A stretch of DNA of 52,265 nt, taken from the NCBI GenBank assembly GCA_002794775.1, contig NBAY01000146.1:1-52265 (forward strand), written 5' to 3'. Positions 22,741 through 34,830 of the stretch are shown here, piece after piece. Both the position numbers and the translations under genes were made by a program. Position 1 is the first letter of the stretch, and each line of letters opens with the position of its first letter. Below the pieces are notes generated by a model that saw nothing but the letters and a program-made list of their open reading frames with translations, was not told where the DNA came from and made no database searches. The DNA is from Porodaedalea pini. Its lineage: Eukaryota > Basidiomycota > Agaricomycetes > Hymenochaetales > Hymenochaetaceae.

Positions 22741-23237
22741 GGGCTACCACCATAAGGATTCGCTCTTGTGTTCGAACGATATATGAGAATAGTAAGAAAC
22801 CGTAAGTGAATATGAGCGTCTCATTTGTCATGCTGAATTCGATTTAGTGTATACTGTATGTTTGGTATATGTTTGGTACTGTGTAAGATAAGCATGTGTT
22901 TGTGTACGATGGAAATATCTTGTTATAAAAACGATTGCCACAAGAATTTACCTTCCAGATTGACTTGGACGATCTCCTCGCCAACATTACTTCCTCCAGA
23001 AATTCTCATCATACGGGTGCGCACCTTGTCTCCAGTGCATCAGTCAAGTTACTTTCATATAATTTTCTGTCCCCTCGGCCTTGGGTAGGAAGCGGTGAGT
23101 CCACGTCGATCTTTAGTGTCCTAAGTAAGGTATAATGATCCATACGTCGGTCATGACATCAGTTTGCGGGACTCTCAAAAGCTGCTCACTACATTATACA
23201 TAGTACTGCACTTGAAATGATATCAGCATTGACGTAG
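22741..23237. other. Intergenic region
   Basis: AT-rich, with no coding frame I can support. It holds the 3' flank of the dehydrogenase and distal upstream sequence of the next gene. Confidence 0.4.
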
Positions 23238-23272
23238 CCAATGGAGTTTGCAATTTGCTAGACTTTATAAAA
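23238..23272 (+). promoter_or_regulatory. CCAAT and TATA boxes upstream of the 127-aa gene
   Basis: CCAAT at 23238-23242 and TATAAAA at 23266-23272 lie 128 and 100 nt before the start ATG (23366), spacing typical of a strong fungal class II promoter. A TGACGT motif precedes the CCAAT box. Confidence 0.6.
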
Positions 23273-23365
23273 CACGCAGCGTCGAGGAATACAATCTTTA
23301 GCTTGGATCTTCACCACTCGCCACTACATCTGCAAACAAACCAGACCAAAACTTATATCCTCAAC

Positions 23366-23813
23366 ATGTCGTCGAACGAGAACGCTAATATCAAAGCCGT
23401 CCTCCCTGGCGGTGAGCATTCGATTTATAGGCGCACCTCATTGAACACGAACTGACGGAAGTTTTGATGAAATAGGCCCAGACAGACAGCCGAACGTCAC
23501 CGGCGAGCGCGACGAACTGATTCGCAACCCAGAGGGCGTCCCGACCTTCCGCAACGACCGCGTTGTTGACCGTGACCCATACGCCGAGCAGACGAGTGCA
23601 TCTGACACACTCACGGGCGCAACCTCCGCGGATGTGCACACGGGCTACGGCCATCCTGGTTCAGGTCAAACCAGCTCCGAGCTTCACCACGATAGCGAGC
23701 ATCATCGCAAAAAACATGGTTTAGGCGCGGAGCAGTGGGGCACACGCACACAGGATATGAAAAGTCATCCAGATGAGAAGCAGCGTGATTTCGACATCTC
23801 CAAGACTGAGTAA
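23366..23813 (+). CDS. Small hydrophilic protein of unknown function
   Basis: Two exons (23366-23411, 23476-23813) give 127 aa in closed phase. The product has no Cys and no hydrophobic segment and is rich in Asp, Glu, Arg, His, Gly and Thr. It has a His/Lys-rich patch (LHHDSEHHRKKHG, about residue 85) and ends DFDISKTE. Such a composition suggests an intrinsically disordered, soluble protein. The good TATA/CCAAT promoter suggests strong or inducible expression. I do not recognise a family. The terminal GAG-TAA could also be read as a splice donor (GTAAGC), so a further exon cannot be excluded. Confidence 0.7.
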
Positions 23814-24463
23814 GCACTTCTATGTCTTCCGATAAATCAATACGTTGGCAGAAGATTACTTACACGCGTTATGAAGGACGAACGCAGAGCGCCTATGAAT
23901 GTCCACCTGCATAATCTAGCATTGTATTTTCAGTGAAGTAAAATAGAAGAAAAAAAAACATCTGTAACATCACGATAAACTTAAAAACTGTGCGAAAATA
24001 ATCAACGTACGCTGTGGACACTTGTTATAAGGTTGGAATGGATAATGGCTCTGCGAGCTTTGGAAATTTGAGATGAGCAGATCAATTTGCCAGTCCATGC
24101 TTCAGTTCAACGCACCTTTATCAATCACGTGCACGAATGCATGGCCCACGAGTCTTCTCAGTACTAGCGTCTCACAAGTCAACCACCTTGGTGCCATAGC
24201 GTTTTTCAGGCCCTATCCAACTACCAGCATTTTCATCCTGCTCGTAAATATATTCTTGGGCATCTTTTATTCAAGAGCGTATCAGGTGGGCCCCTATGCT
24301 TTCGATCAAATCGTCTTGATGAGGTGTTCAAAAAAATTGAACCAGGATCACACCATACAATCCCTACTTTGATAAAGAGGGTAACACTACATTATAGCTA
24401 AGGTAAAGTTGACATCGGCAATTGTTGGATCAGTTCATTTACTGTACATGGCTGTTTCTACAG
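23814..24463. other. Intergenic region
   Basis: No gene seen. The sequence just before 24464 ends in TTTCTACAG, a good splice acceptor, so the F-box gene may have a non-coding or coding upstream exon here. Confidence 0.4.
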
Positions 24464-25840
24464 ATGTCGACCGGGGAGACAGGGTCCACCAGCTGTCTTC
24501 CACCTGAGATCATGACAAACATTTTCATACTCAGCGTTCCAGAGGACGCGTCTCCCTCCAATATCGAGTCTCCACTCAATGTCTCACACACATGTCGCTA
24601 CTGGAGAGATATTGCTTTATCATCCGCCTTACTTTGGTCGCGGCTTACGCTCGAGCGCCCGCCTGACTCTTCAAGTGATAAAGAAGTGCGTAGACTGCAA
24701 GTGTGGCTATGTGTCTTGAAGACATGGTTGCGGAGGTCGCGGAAAGCGACATTGGATTTTGTTATCCAGCTCGACGTCATGGGAAGTGATTCTTGGAATA
24801 TATGGAATTCATTACCAGAGGTTCACCAACTATGCCGAGATATGGTGGAATTACTGGCCGTGGAACAGACTCGCTGGAGAAGAATGGAGTTGTCCTGGGA
24901 AAACCTCCATACATCGCCGAAGCTCGACCTTAAGCTAGCCGATATGCGTGCATTGTCGAGTCTGGCTTTAAAACACAGACTAATCGACAGAACGCGATTA
25001 GATACAGCAACTGTCTCGCTCGAGATAGACTTGTCATCATCTCCCCACATCCAGCGTTTGGACCTCGTGGGAGTCATGAACCTCGAATTTCGAGACATAG
25101 TTGTCCATAATCTGACGACCTTGTCATTTGACCTCGAGACTCACCACAACACCAACAAATGCTCGGACGCGTTTTTTTCCTTCCTGCAGTGCGCACCGAA
25201 TCTGAAACACCTTTGCATTGTCTCGCCGCTCGTCGGACGGGACGACCCTTCCGGACGTGCTGAACGCTCGGAGTCCATAGTTCTGCCGCATTTAGAGGTT
25301 CTGCGTCTTATAAACTCCTCAGGGCCCACCTTGCAAGCCCTTAAATTGTTGACGCTTCCCGCATTAGCAGACCTGTTCTTGGGAGGGGGTGTAGCGGACT
25401 TAGATGGCGTCAACGCTCTCTATGCCCTTGAACTGCTACGTCGCTCACGGCCACCATTAAAGAAGTTCTTTATTGGAGACTTCCTCTCAGACGATTGGGA
25501 TTTATTATCCGCCTTGAAGCTCCTTCCTATTCTTCAAAGTCTCTCCATCGGCAAACGCTCTTTTTGTTATTTGACAGGTGCCTTCTGTAGGGGGTTTACG
25601 CTGGACGAATCGCATGAACTGTGCCCTCGATTGCAAAAATTGACTCTTTACAATTCTGCATGGGAGGCAAGCGAACACTTCGTGAACATGCTTATCTCTC
25701 GCTGGCATCGCTGCAGAACATTTCAGGCAGAGATATTGTGTCGGGGCGGCACGTTACCCGATGGTCTTCTCAACGATGTTCACTTGAAGCACTGCGTTGA
25801 CGAAGGGTTCGTCTTGCGAGCCGGAGTTTTAAGAGATTAG
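24464..25840 (+). CDS. F-box protein with LRR-like C-terminal region
   Basis: An intronless frame of 458 aa. The F-box occupies residues about 10-60, with the characteristic LPPEIMTNIFILSV, then SHTCRYWRDIALSSALLWSRL. This motif binds Skp1 in SCF ubiquitin ligases. The rest shows loosely repeated Leu-rich segments (for example LVGVMNLEFRDIVVHNLTTL and HLEVLRLINSSGPTLQALKL) of the degenerate LRR type common in the large F-box families of mushrooms. The substrate is unknown. The start is the first ATG in frame; an upstream exon is possible because the ATG follows a CAG acceptor. Confidence 0.85.
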   Translation: MSTGETGSTSCLPPEIMTNIFILSVPEDASPSNIESPLNVSHTCRYWRDIALSSALLWSRLTLERPPDSSSDKEVRRLQVWLCVLKTWLRRSRKATLDFVIQLDVMGSDSWNIWNSLPEVHQLCRDMVELLAVEQTRWRRMELSWENLHTSPKLDLKLADMRALSSLALKHRLIDRTRLDTATVSLEIDLSSSPHIQRLDLVGVMNLEFRDIVVHNLTTLSFDLETHHNTNKCSDAFFSFLQCAPNLKHLCIVSPLVGRDDPSGRAERSESIVLPHLEVLRLINSSGPTLQALKLLTLPALADLFLGGGVADLDGVNALYALELLRRSRPPLKKFFIGDFLSDDWDLLSALKLLPILQSLSIGKRSFCYLTGAFCRGFTLDESHELCPRLQKLTLYNSAWEASEHFVNMLISRWHRCRTFQAEILCRGGTLPDGLLNDVHLKHCVDEGFVLRAGVLRD

Positions 25841-26228
25841 TCGGATAGAAAGATCTTACGGTGGTACAAACGTTCTCGCTCTCTCGTCCACAATATTCTC
25901 ATCCCTGATTGCGGGTCAGACCTTCTTGCTTTCAGAAATCCGGTAAAAGCTATCGCCAAAGTGTTACCTTGGAGAGCTTTGGGGAAGGATTTATAACACA
26001 CTGTTGTCTACGTGAGCCATGTGATTTGTTGGAATTCGGGCCATTGAATCGAGAGAGCAGAATAATTTCGTACTTTATTTGCGCGGTTAGTATCTTTGTA
26101 TACTTATATACCTATTGCAGCAGCCTTATCCTGGGTCATTTCGAGTCTCCAGACTGCCGATGCCGGATCCCTTCTATATCTGCTTCCTCGCATGTATGTG
26201 GCTTGATGTAAATAAATTCAATTTCATT
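25841..26228. other. Intergenic region between convergent genes
   Basis: Holds the 3' flanks of the F-box gene (plus) and the first permease (minus). No gene seen. Confidence 0.5.
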
Positions 26229-28598
26229 CTATTCCGCATGAACCTTTTTGAACACATTTCGCGAAACACCGTCTTCCTGAAGCACGAACTCCCTGACGAG
26301 CGCATAGCCTCCTCGTCGAGGGAGATATACGCACCAAACATAATAATATACAGCACCAACGAACGCAATCCCAAGAGAGACGACGACGTGGAGCTGTATT
26401 CCGTCCAGTGAGTAAGACGAAATACAGGCAGAAAAGAAAGGAAGACATAAGAGCACGCACGTAATATGGAAGGTGTTCATACACGGCGTAGCCGGGCGCG
26501 GGCGGAACCAGTGGCACGACCGCGAGAAATACATTCGAGAGGAAGAAGAAAGCAGTCGCGACCGTCCACGCGCTGAACGGAGGCGCCCAATCATACCCAT
26601 GCACCCGGGCCCGACGTGTGTGTAGGAAGAGGAGGCCGGCGGAGACGGCGACGTTGGTCAACGCGATCGGGTAGGAGTTGACTATGATCGTTCCCACCGA
26701 CCATTAGCTTGAGGGCCTTAATGGAGGAGGAAGTGGAAATAGCACGTACGCTGAAGCACAAAGTTGAATGCATCGCCCGGCGGCGGGACGGTTGCGGCGA
26801 TTAAGCTCATGGCCCACTGCACGAACAGGCCTGCGAGTGGCGCGTTGAACGGTCGGTTGCTCGCAAACCATGACGAGTATGGCAGGATCCCTTCGCGGCC
26901 TAGCTCTTGAATCACTACAAGTCACACGCTCTTCTCAATATCAATATAAAATTGGGAGGAGGGTGGAAACACTTACCTCTGCCTTGCGTGAACTGAACGG
27001 CCAGCATATTTCCGAAAACGGAGAGCGCAATGATCAAGCAGACGAACTATGTAGTCAGATCAGTCATTAGCGTACAAGATTCTGGATGTAGAATTCCACA
27101 CACCCTCTCCGCCTGCGGACCAAATATATTTCGGAAGAACAACGCTCTGGAGGAGCCAATCAGCTTTTCTACCACTCATTCTCCAACTGACAAGTAAGAG
27201 TATACACACGCGACGATCCGTCCGCCGTCGAGGATCTCGGCTTTCGACACGACAGCAAAGTATGAGAGGTTCACGAGGATGTACACGAGCGTGACGGAGA
27301 GCATTGCGAGCGGTGCAGCGCGCTTGATCGTCCGCACGGGGTCGCGCACCTCTGAAAGGGCATAGTTTGCGTTCGAGTAGCCGATGAAGCACCTGAATAA
27401 TAAGACGTCGCGATTGAGTCACTTTCGGTGCTACTCACTTAAGATACCTAATGAATTTACCAGCTGACGTTATAAAGCGCCGTCACGAATGCATTCGCCT
27501 CGATCCGGGTCCCGACCCAAAGGTTCGCCCAATCCAGGTTGTCTGTCCGATCGACGGACAGGAGTCTGGGAAAGGCGAAGACAGCGAGGCCTGTGAGGAC
27601 GATGAACGCCATGACGAGGAGAATGAAAATCCCGAGCGCATTCTGCAGGCGCAGACCCCAGTTAAGCCGCGTGCCGTGCAGGAGGAATGCCACCGTGAGC
27701 GCGAGCGCACCGACGAGGCGTATGTTCGTTGGCGTCGGTGGGGTGTCCAATGCGTGGATTACGTCTGTGCAAAAGTGGGTCAAACTCAGATATAAAGCAG
27801 GAGAAAGAAAAGGAACGGGCGATACTGACATTCACCGAAGACAACCGCAGATGCTGCTGCCCATCCCTACATTACGCTTCAGTCAAGGCTATATGATGTT
27901 ATTCTGCGGGATACGTACGATGAGAATGGCAAGTATAGCGTAGACGCAGCTGATAAGAAATTTGGGCCGACGGAAGATGAACTCGAGGTAGTTCTTCTCC
28001 CCGCCGCTTCGAGGCAGTCCCTGCTTTGTCAATCAGAAATGAAGTCAATTGAGGACAGAATTGATTGTGCGAACCGTCCCGAGCTCAACGAACACCGCCG
28101 TCCCAGCCGCCGCTATAAGTGAGCCGAGAATCCACAGGACGAGAGACAGCCCGACGCTTCCGCACGATTGCAAGATGAGGCTCGGCGTGGCATAAATCCT
28201 GCAACAAACTTTTTAGCTTGTATGTTCGTCATCTGCGTGTTCTGCACAGTACACACCCAGTGCCAATGACGCGGTTGAATATCAAGAAGACAGCACTTAT
28301 AAGTCCTATATATGGCAAAGTTAGTCCTTCTATCAAAGAATACGAGTTCATTTCGACCCAACCTAGTTGTCGTTTCTCGTGAGGGACATCGTCGAAGGAC
28401 TCCCCGCCGTTCGCATCTGCCCAACACAAGACATCACCACAAGGATATTCGGCAGAAAGCGCGGCACCCACCATCCTCGCCCAAATGAAACGCCGCTCCG
28501 TCTATAGGATCATGCAAGGCCGTCGGCTTTGTAACCGCTACTCGCTGGCCATACGCTCTAGGACCCAATAGAGGCTCATGCTCGCCAGACTCGGACAT
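26229..28598 (-). CDS. MUP1/LAT-like amino-acid permease, copy A
   Basis: Multi-exon gene on the minus strand; start ATG 28596-28598 (MSESGEHEPLLG), stop TAG at 26229-26231. A hydrophilic N-terminus is followed by about 12 TM segments of the APC superfamily. TM1 has the unwound-helix signature VIGTGIYATPS, and later segments include FIGYSNANYALSEVRDPVRT and IQELGREGILPYSS, typical of high-affinity methionine permease and L-type transporter relatives. The C-terminal exon encodes FVGAVYYYVWCVYLPRRGGY. Known: fungal MUP1-type permeases import methionine or cysteine by proton symport at the plasma membrane; the substrate here is inferred only from family. Its tandem paralogue B lies upstream at 29773-32129, with matching exon structure and 5' flank. 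All exons examined are open. Confidence 0.87.
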
Positions 28599-29772
28599 AC
28601 CAATTCGTAGCTCGTCGTCGACAGGGTCACGCCGAGCACGGTCAGAGATACTGCTCAAGCACGGCGCGGGAAAGCGTTCTAAGCATCGGCGGGCGCGTTG
28701 CCGCAGATGAACGCAATCCGTGCGCGCGGTCGCGTACTCGATACGGATTCTGACGCGACTGAATCATTCCGCGTTATTTTGTAGCACTCTATAGCTCAAA
28801 AGCTCAAAAAAGATGTACAATATATTTTCCTCTTCTCCACTGCAAGCAAACAAGCAACCAGGCTAGAGAAGATAAGAAAGCTGGAAGAAAAAGGGTAGAA
28901 TAATTGAAAGAGGGAAAAGGACAAGGACGCGGCGATCACGAGACCACCGCGCTCAAATTTAGACCAATATTAATGATTCTCTTCAGATTTCTGCTATCTA
29001 CGCCTTATGTCTGAAGTGCTTTCATACTTCTAAGGAAGTCACTCGAATCATACTATGTAACGACCCGGTGGCACTGCTCAAGCTCAGTCTCCTCATTCGT
29101 TGCGCTTTGATCGAAAAGATCTGGATTCAGCAAGCCTCTGAATACGCTGTCGGTGTACTTCTAGGCTGTTTCTCCTCATCGTTCGAGAACCGCGAAGTAT
29201 AGACAAGCTCCGATACACGAACATGCCTGTTCGTTCAACGAGTTATCCTTGTTCGGAAGATGACCACAAGCCGTCATCTATGCAGACTTGCTTGAAAGAG
29301 TTCAGCTTCAAGTACAGTGTCTCCTCAGCAAGGTGAAGCTGAAATCATCAAACTCTACAAGTTCAGTTGCTCCTCCCTCGCATCGGGCTGACCTTTGCGA
29401 CAGTACGTAGCGGTGACGGAGTTGCAAGGGCTCCCCAAATTACGTTCCCAATGGTCCAAACGGTTCAAATTTGTGGGCAGAAAATGAACTTGAATCTCGC
29501 TTGTGAAGACAGCATCGCCCTAATGTCTACAAATCTGTCCTTGCGAATTCCAAGGCGAAGCTGTCCTCCGAAATGTGGAAGAAGTTGTCGAAAAGTCATC
29601 TCCCATCAATATAGACAGCAAACCAGCCTTCAAAGCGCATCCGTGGCTTCCAAGCGGCTTCTAGCCTCCAATTCGTACCACTCGCGTCTCTTCTACGTCA
29701 GCCTGTACAATAAATAGCGCCTGCACCCATGCTTGGCCTCACGTATGCTATCTTCTATAAAAAGTTCAAATC
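28599..29772. other. Intergenic: upstream region of permease A and 3' flank of permease B
   Basis: No coding gene is supported; plus-strand frames near 29367-29717 lack similarity to anything I know. The first 350 nt or so left of permease A resembles the corresponding region of permease B, including the block at 28934-28951. Confidence 0.5.
28934..28951 (-). promoter_or_regulatory. Conserved upstream block of permease A
   Basis: GATCACGAGACCACCGCG lies about 335 nt upstream of the permease A start. The matching block GATCACGAGACCAACGCG occurs about 325 nt upstream of permease B (32455-32472), with one mismatch, while surrounding sequence is much more diverged. It is a candidate retained regulatory site; no factor is assigned. 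Confidence 0.4.
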
Positions 29773-32129
29773 TACTCTACATGAACCTTCTTGAATACAT
29801 TTCGTGAAACGCCATCGTCCTGAAGTACGAACTCCCTGACGAGAACATAGCCTCCCCGCTGCGGGAGGTACACGCACCAAACATAATAATACACAGCACC
29901 GACGAGTGCGATTCCGAGCGAGACGACGACGTGTAGCTATAACCCATTCATTCAATGAGCGAAATGAAATATAGACCAGAAATAAGAAAAGAGCACCCAC
30001 GTAATATGGAAGGTGTTCATACATGGCGTAGCCTGGCGCAGGCGGAATGAGAGGGACGACGGCGAGGAAGATATTTGAGAGGAAGAAGAATGCCGTCACG
30101 AGAGTCCAGGCGCTGAACGGAGGTGCCCAGTCATACCCACGAGTGCGTGCGCGGTGAGTGTGAAGGAAGAGAAGCCCCGCGGAGACGGCGACGTTAATCA
30201 GCACAGTTGGGTACGCGTTAACTGTGAGAAAACCGAGGAGCATAAACAAGAAAAGCAAAAAAAAAAAGAAGTAGGACGTACGCTGTAGCACAAAGTTAAA
30301 CGCGTCACCAGGAGGAGGGACAATCGCGGCGATCAAACTCATAGCCCATTGCACGGACAAGCCTGCGAGCGGTGTGCTGAATGGTCGGTTGCTCGCGAAC
30401 CACGAGGAGTATGGCAAGATCCCTTCGCGACCTAGCTCTTGTATCACTGTAGAAGTCACGATTTTTATCAGCAGGAAACGGAATGAGGGGAAGACTGAAA
30501 GGACCTACCTCTGCCTTGGGTGAACTGGAGGGCCAGCATGTTTCCAAAGAGAGAAGATGCAATGATCAGACAGACAAACTATGTAGTCAGAATAGTCATT
30601 ATCGTACGAGATTCTGGAAATAGGATGCTACGCACCCTCTCCGCTGATGGACCAAATATATTCCGGAAGAATAACGCACTACATGTCCGTCAGCCTTAAT
30701 GTCATATATTTTCCAACTATTGAATACCAATATACGCACGCGACGATCCGCCCGCCGTCAAGAATCTCGACTTTAGAAACAACGACGAAGTAGGAGAGAT
30801 TGACAAGAATGTACACAAACGTGACGAATAGCATTGCGAGAGGTGCAGCGCGCTTGATCGTTCGCACTGGGTCGTGCACCTCTGAGAGCGCGTAGTTCGC
30901 GTTTGAGTATCCATTAAAGCACCTGAATAGCAGTATGTCCAACTCAGTCAGCTAATAATTTAACGTAAGCTAGTGCTTGTCAATAAACTTACCATATGAC
31001 GTTAAAGAGCGCTGTCACGAACGCATTCGCCTCGATCCGCGTGCCGACCCACAGATTCGCCCACTGCAGGTTGTCTGTCCGTTCGACGGACAGGAGTCCG
31101 GGAAAGGCAAAGACAACGAGTCCCGTGAGGACGATGAATGCCATGACGAGCGAGATGAAGATCCCGAGAGAATTCTGCAGGCGTAGGCCCCATTTGAGTC
31201 GCGTGCCGTGCAGGAGGAAAGCCGTCGTCAGTGCGAGCGAGCCGACAAGACGCGTGTTCATCGGCGTTGGTGGGATGTCGAGTGCGTGGATCACGTCTGT
31301 GCCGGTGCCGGATAATTTAGAGATATATAAAACCGAAGGGAAGAGAAAGAATAAGTGGTACTGACATTCCCCGAAGACAACTGCAGATGCTGCTGCCCAT
31401 CCCTAAATCACAGTTAGGTAAAACCCGTGAAATGATCCTTGGATAGACGTACAATGAGAATGATGAGAAGTGCGTAGACACAGCTGATGAGAAACTTGGG
31501 CCGGCGAAATATGAACTCAAGGTAGTTCTTCTCGCCGCCGCTTCGAGGCAGCCCCTGCTTCACCAATTAGCAATGGAATCAAACCGAACAAGTCATGTAT
31601 GCGGACCGTCCCAAGCTCAACGAACACGGCTGTTCCAGCTGCTGCTATAAGTGCACCGATGATCCACATGACGAGTGACAGCCCAACGCTTCCACACGAT
31701 TGCAAGATGAGACTCGGCGTGGCATAAATCCTGCAAAAAATACCTTCAGCTTGTAGATTCACCACCTGCGCATTCCGCACGATACGCACCCAGTACCGAT
31801 TACACGGTTAACTATCAGGAAAATTGCACTTATAAGTCCTGGATGACAGAGTTTAGCGCTTCTATCAAGTACGGCGAGTTCGTTTGACCCTACCTAGCTG
31901 CCGCTTCTCGTGAGGGACATCGTCGAAAGTCTCGCCGCTATTCATCCCTATCCGGTGCGAAGAATTACCACCGTGCTACCCAGAAAAACTTGCAAGACTC
32001 ACCATTGTTGCCCAGATGAAACGCCGCCCCGTCCACAGGATCGTGCGAGGCTGTCGCTTTTGTAATCACTGCTTGCTGATTATGCGCTCCGAAACCCAGC
32101 AGATGTTCGCGCTCGCCATATTCAGACAT
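29773..32129 (-). CDS. MUP1/LAT-like amino-acid permease, copy B
   Basis: Minus-strand gene with start ATG 32127-32129 (MSEYGEREHLLG) and stop TAG at 29773-29775. It has the same exon order and motifs as copy A: TM1 region ending in YATPSLILQSCGSVGLSLV, FNGYSNANYALSEVHDPVRT, IQELGREGILPYSS and a C-terminus VSRNVFKKVHVE. The two proteins are clearly paralogous but differ in many loop positions and in the N-terminal cytosolic tail, so the duplication is not very recent. About 12 TM segments and the APC fold are expected. Substrate preference (methionine or another neutral amino acid) is an inference from the family. Both copies lie head-to-tail with an MFS exporter. Confidence 0.87.
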
Positions 32130-32764
32130 GCGAGCTTCAAGCTTGTTGTTGCCAGTACCCGCCGCGCACGGTCAGAGATACAGCTAAGTATAGCGCGAGA
32201 AGGCCATGATGCATACGTCGGCGAGTGCAGTTTATGCGCCCGCCCACCCGCAGAGTCTGACGCGATTGAATTCTTCATTATTTAGCAACCTGCTCGAGAT
32301 TAAAATATATTTATACGTACAACGGATACTATCTTTTTGTTTTTTTCGCTCCTAGTGCAACACATGATGAACAGGATGGAGAAAAGAAGCAAGAACGCAG
32401 AATAATGGTAAGGCGGCCCGTCGCAGGGAAAACATAAAATGATGATAACGTGATGATCACGAGACCAACGCGTGGATCTAACCGTGGCGAATAAACTAAT
32501 CCTCTCATGCCGGATTTTGCATGCGCAGGCAGCGCAGCGGCCGCAATGATCCTCGTTCGTGTTTCGGGTTCAGGTGATGCTATCCCGAAACAAAGGGCAG
32601 CACGGGTCCTTTCTACAAAAGCCATTACCCAAGCTACTCCGATCCAAGTGGTGTTCACATCCCTTTCCGACGATAGTGCTTAATGAGTCAACGAGGAGAA
32701 TATATATACATGTTCTATAAGCCGTGAAGCAAAGGAAGCAATTCAACCGCTCGGCGTGATTGTA
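32130..32764. other. Intergenic: upstream region of permease B
   Basis: No gene seen. It contains the conserved block at 32455-32472 and the 3' flank of the MFS gene. Confidence 0.5.
32455..32472 (-). promoter_or_regulatory. Conserved upstream block of permease B
   Basis: GATCACGAGACCAACGCG is the partner of the block at 28934-28951, at a similar distance from the start codon. Conservation across the duplication is the only evidence for function. Confidence 0.4.
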
Positions 32765-34830
32765 CTATGCTGCAGGAATTGGGATTGCCTTCTTTCCCTT
32801 GACGGACTTCCACTCCATCTACAGAACGGTAATGAGCACACATCTAGAGACAAGCGGGTAAAAAAATTGCACTCACAAAGAAAGAAACGATGAAAGCGAC
32901 TGCAGAGGCTGCGATGGGTAATATGAACGTTCGTTGGAGCGAGTACATGTATGCCACTAGCACGCCTTGCAGCTGATCTGCGGGAACGATTTGGCGGAGA
33001 GTCGTCGCCCCACTGGTTGCAATGAGATGCGCGTCGATTCCTTGCGTGTGCTTCGGGATTTCCTTCACGAGAGTGTTGGAGAAGATAGTCTGAGCTATGG
33101 AAATGGAAATGGACCCTCCAAGTGTACTGCAGAAGAGAATAATCGCGTCTGAAAAAAAAAGGGGACTTGTTAAAGGAGTTTCGACAAATTGATGCTATTC
33201 AGCAAGACTTACTCCCAGTGGGCATGTCCGGAGTGTCCAGTACTGCTTGAATAGCGAGGAATGGCACTTGCATCCCTAACCCGAATCCTGCTGCAGCAAC
33301 GATCTGATACCCAATCCAAACGCCCGTCGACGACGCGATTTGCAGCGTGAACACCAAGCCACTGCCAACTGCAAATATCGCAGCACCCGCCCACATAAAG
33401 GGCGAATAGTATCCAACCTTCGTGATTGCAGCGCCGCTAGCGACCGACCCCAGCGAAACGCTGACGAGGTATGGTATCGAGCGAATACCCGAGTCCTCAG
33501 CGGATGTGCCCTTCACTGCTTGGAAATAAAATGGAAGGTAAAAAATGTGTGTGAAGAATGCCATGCTGAAGAGGACAGTATAGATCGCGCCTGCGAGGAC
33601 CGTGCGTTGGCCCAGGATACGAGGCGGTAGCGTTGCATCGTCGCCACGGTAGTATTGGATGAAGGCAAAAACGATAAGGAGCAGAGCGAAGCCGAGCAAG
33701 AGACCCCAGATATTCGCAGAGCTCCACGGGAAGGTCGTCCCTCCTTCTTGAAGAGCGAGGAGAAGACATACAATGGCGCCGACGAGGAATACGGCACCGA
33801 CGAGATCGACCTTCTTCATTTTCTCCGCAAAGGGAATGTTTGTAAGCTCTCGGCGCGGCGTTTTGAAGAAGAACACGATGACAATAAATGCAACAGCACC
33901 GAATGGCACGTTGATCTTTCAGAGAAAGTCAGATATTAAAGAATAAAAAACGATATGCGCTGTACTCACCCAGAAGCACCACCGCCAAGTGAGGTGGTCT
34001 GTTAACGCGCCTCCGAGAACTGGCCCTACGACAGAAGCGATACCGTACATGCTGGCCAGAATGGATATGTAGACAGGCATCTTGCTCAACGGTACCGAAA
34101 AGCCGATTATCGTCATACCGCCTGAGAATAACGCAGATGCGCCAACGCCTGCTATCGCACGGCCGACAATGAGCATAGCAGAGCTCGTGGCTGCAGCACA
34201 GACGACAGATCCCACTGTTGACAATGGAGTTCAGTAGCTGGGTAAAACGGTTGAAGGTGTTATTGAAACCTTCAAAAGTTATGAGCGCTAAGAGGTATGT
34301 CCATTTGACGTCGAAATACGTGTAGATTTTTCCAAATGACTGCGGCATGTTAGAAATTCCTGGTACATTTCGTGTGCTAAGCATCTGCATCTTCTACTCA
34401 CCGCTTGAAGACTAGTTGTCGTGAGGAGAAATGCCGAGCCATACCAGCCCACGTCATCTAGAGAGTTGAATACAGTTGTGATTGTTGGAATTGCAGTAGC
34501 TGGATGGCAGAGAGCGATCAGTTGGTTTCAATGGACAAAATAGGGATGCCATACCGATGATAGTATCTTCCAGCGCGACCTTGTTGAATACCAATTATGT
34601 TTTGCTTCAGTCTAGGACGAACAAGCTGTACTTACTGTGAATATGACGAGAGCCAAGCCGGTCGTCAACAAAATGAGTTTTACAGTCGACGGGTAAACCA
34701 CGGAATCGGCATTGCCCGGCGCTTGTTCGACTGGGCTCGTACTGCTCTCACTTGATTTCTGCCGCGACACCTCGCGCTCAATGGCAATGGCGTCGTCTCG
34801 CTTTTCGGATGTCTTCTCGCTGGCGCTCAT
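32765..34830 (-). CDS. MFS multidrug/toxin-type exporter (DHA2 family, 14 TM)
   Basis: Minus-strand multi-exon gene; first ATG at 34828-34830 ([13 protein letters not shown], with only TTG upstream) and stop TAG at 32765-32767 (ends [11 protein letters not shown]). A Ser/Glu-rich cytosolic N-terminus precedes TM1 ([18 protein letters not shown]). Motifs: LEDTIIATAIPTI of TM1/2, [17 protein letters not shown], and antiporter motif C ([16 protein letters not shown]) followed by WRWCFW and NVPFGA, all standard for DHA2 drug:H+ antiporters. A large central exon (33199-33909) encodes the middle TM bundle. Known: relatives export fungal metabolites, azoles and other xenobiotics across the plasma membrane. 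No biosynthetic genes lie next to it, so the substrate is open. Confidence 0.9.

Noticed and set aside
17599..24463. A metabolic gene cluster linking the aldo/keto reductase relic, alcohol dehydrogenase and neighbours.
   Set aside because: The reductase is a relic and no core biosynthetic enzyme is present; proximity alone is weak.
26229..32129. Alternative plus-strand genes opposite the permeases (for example 27451-27795, 30977-31186).
   Set aside because: They are antisense shadows of conserved permease exons and recur in both copies for that reason.
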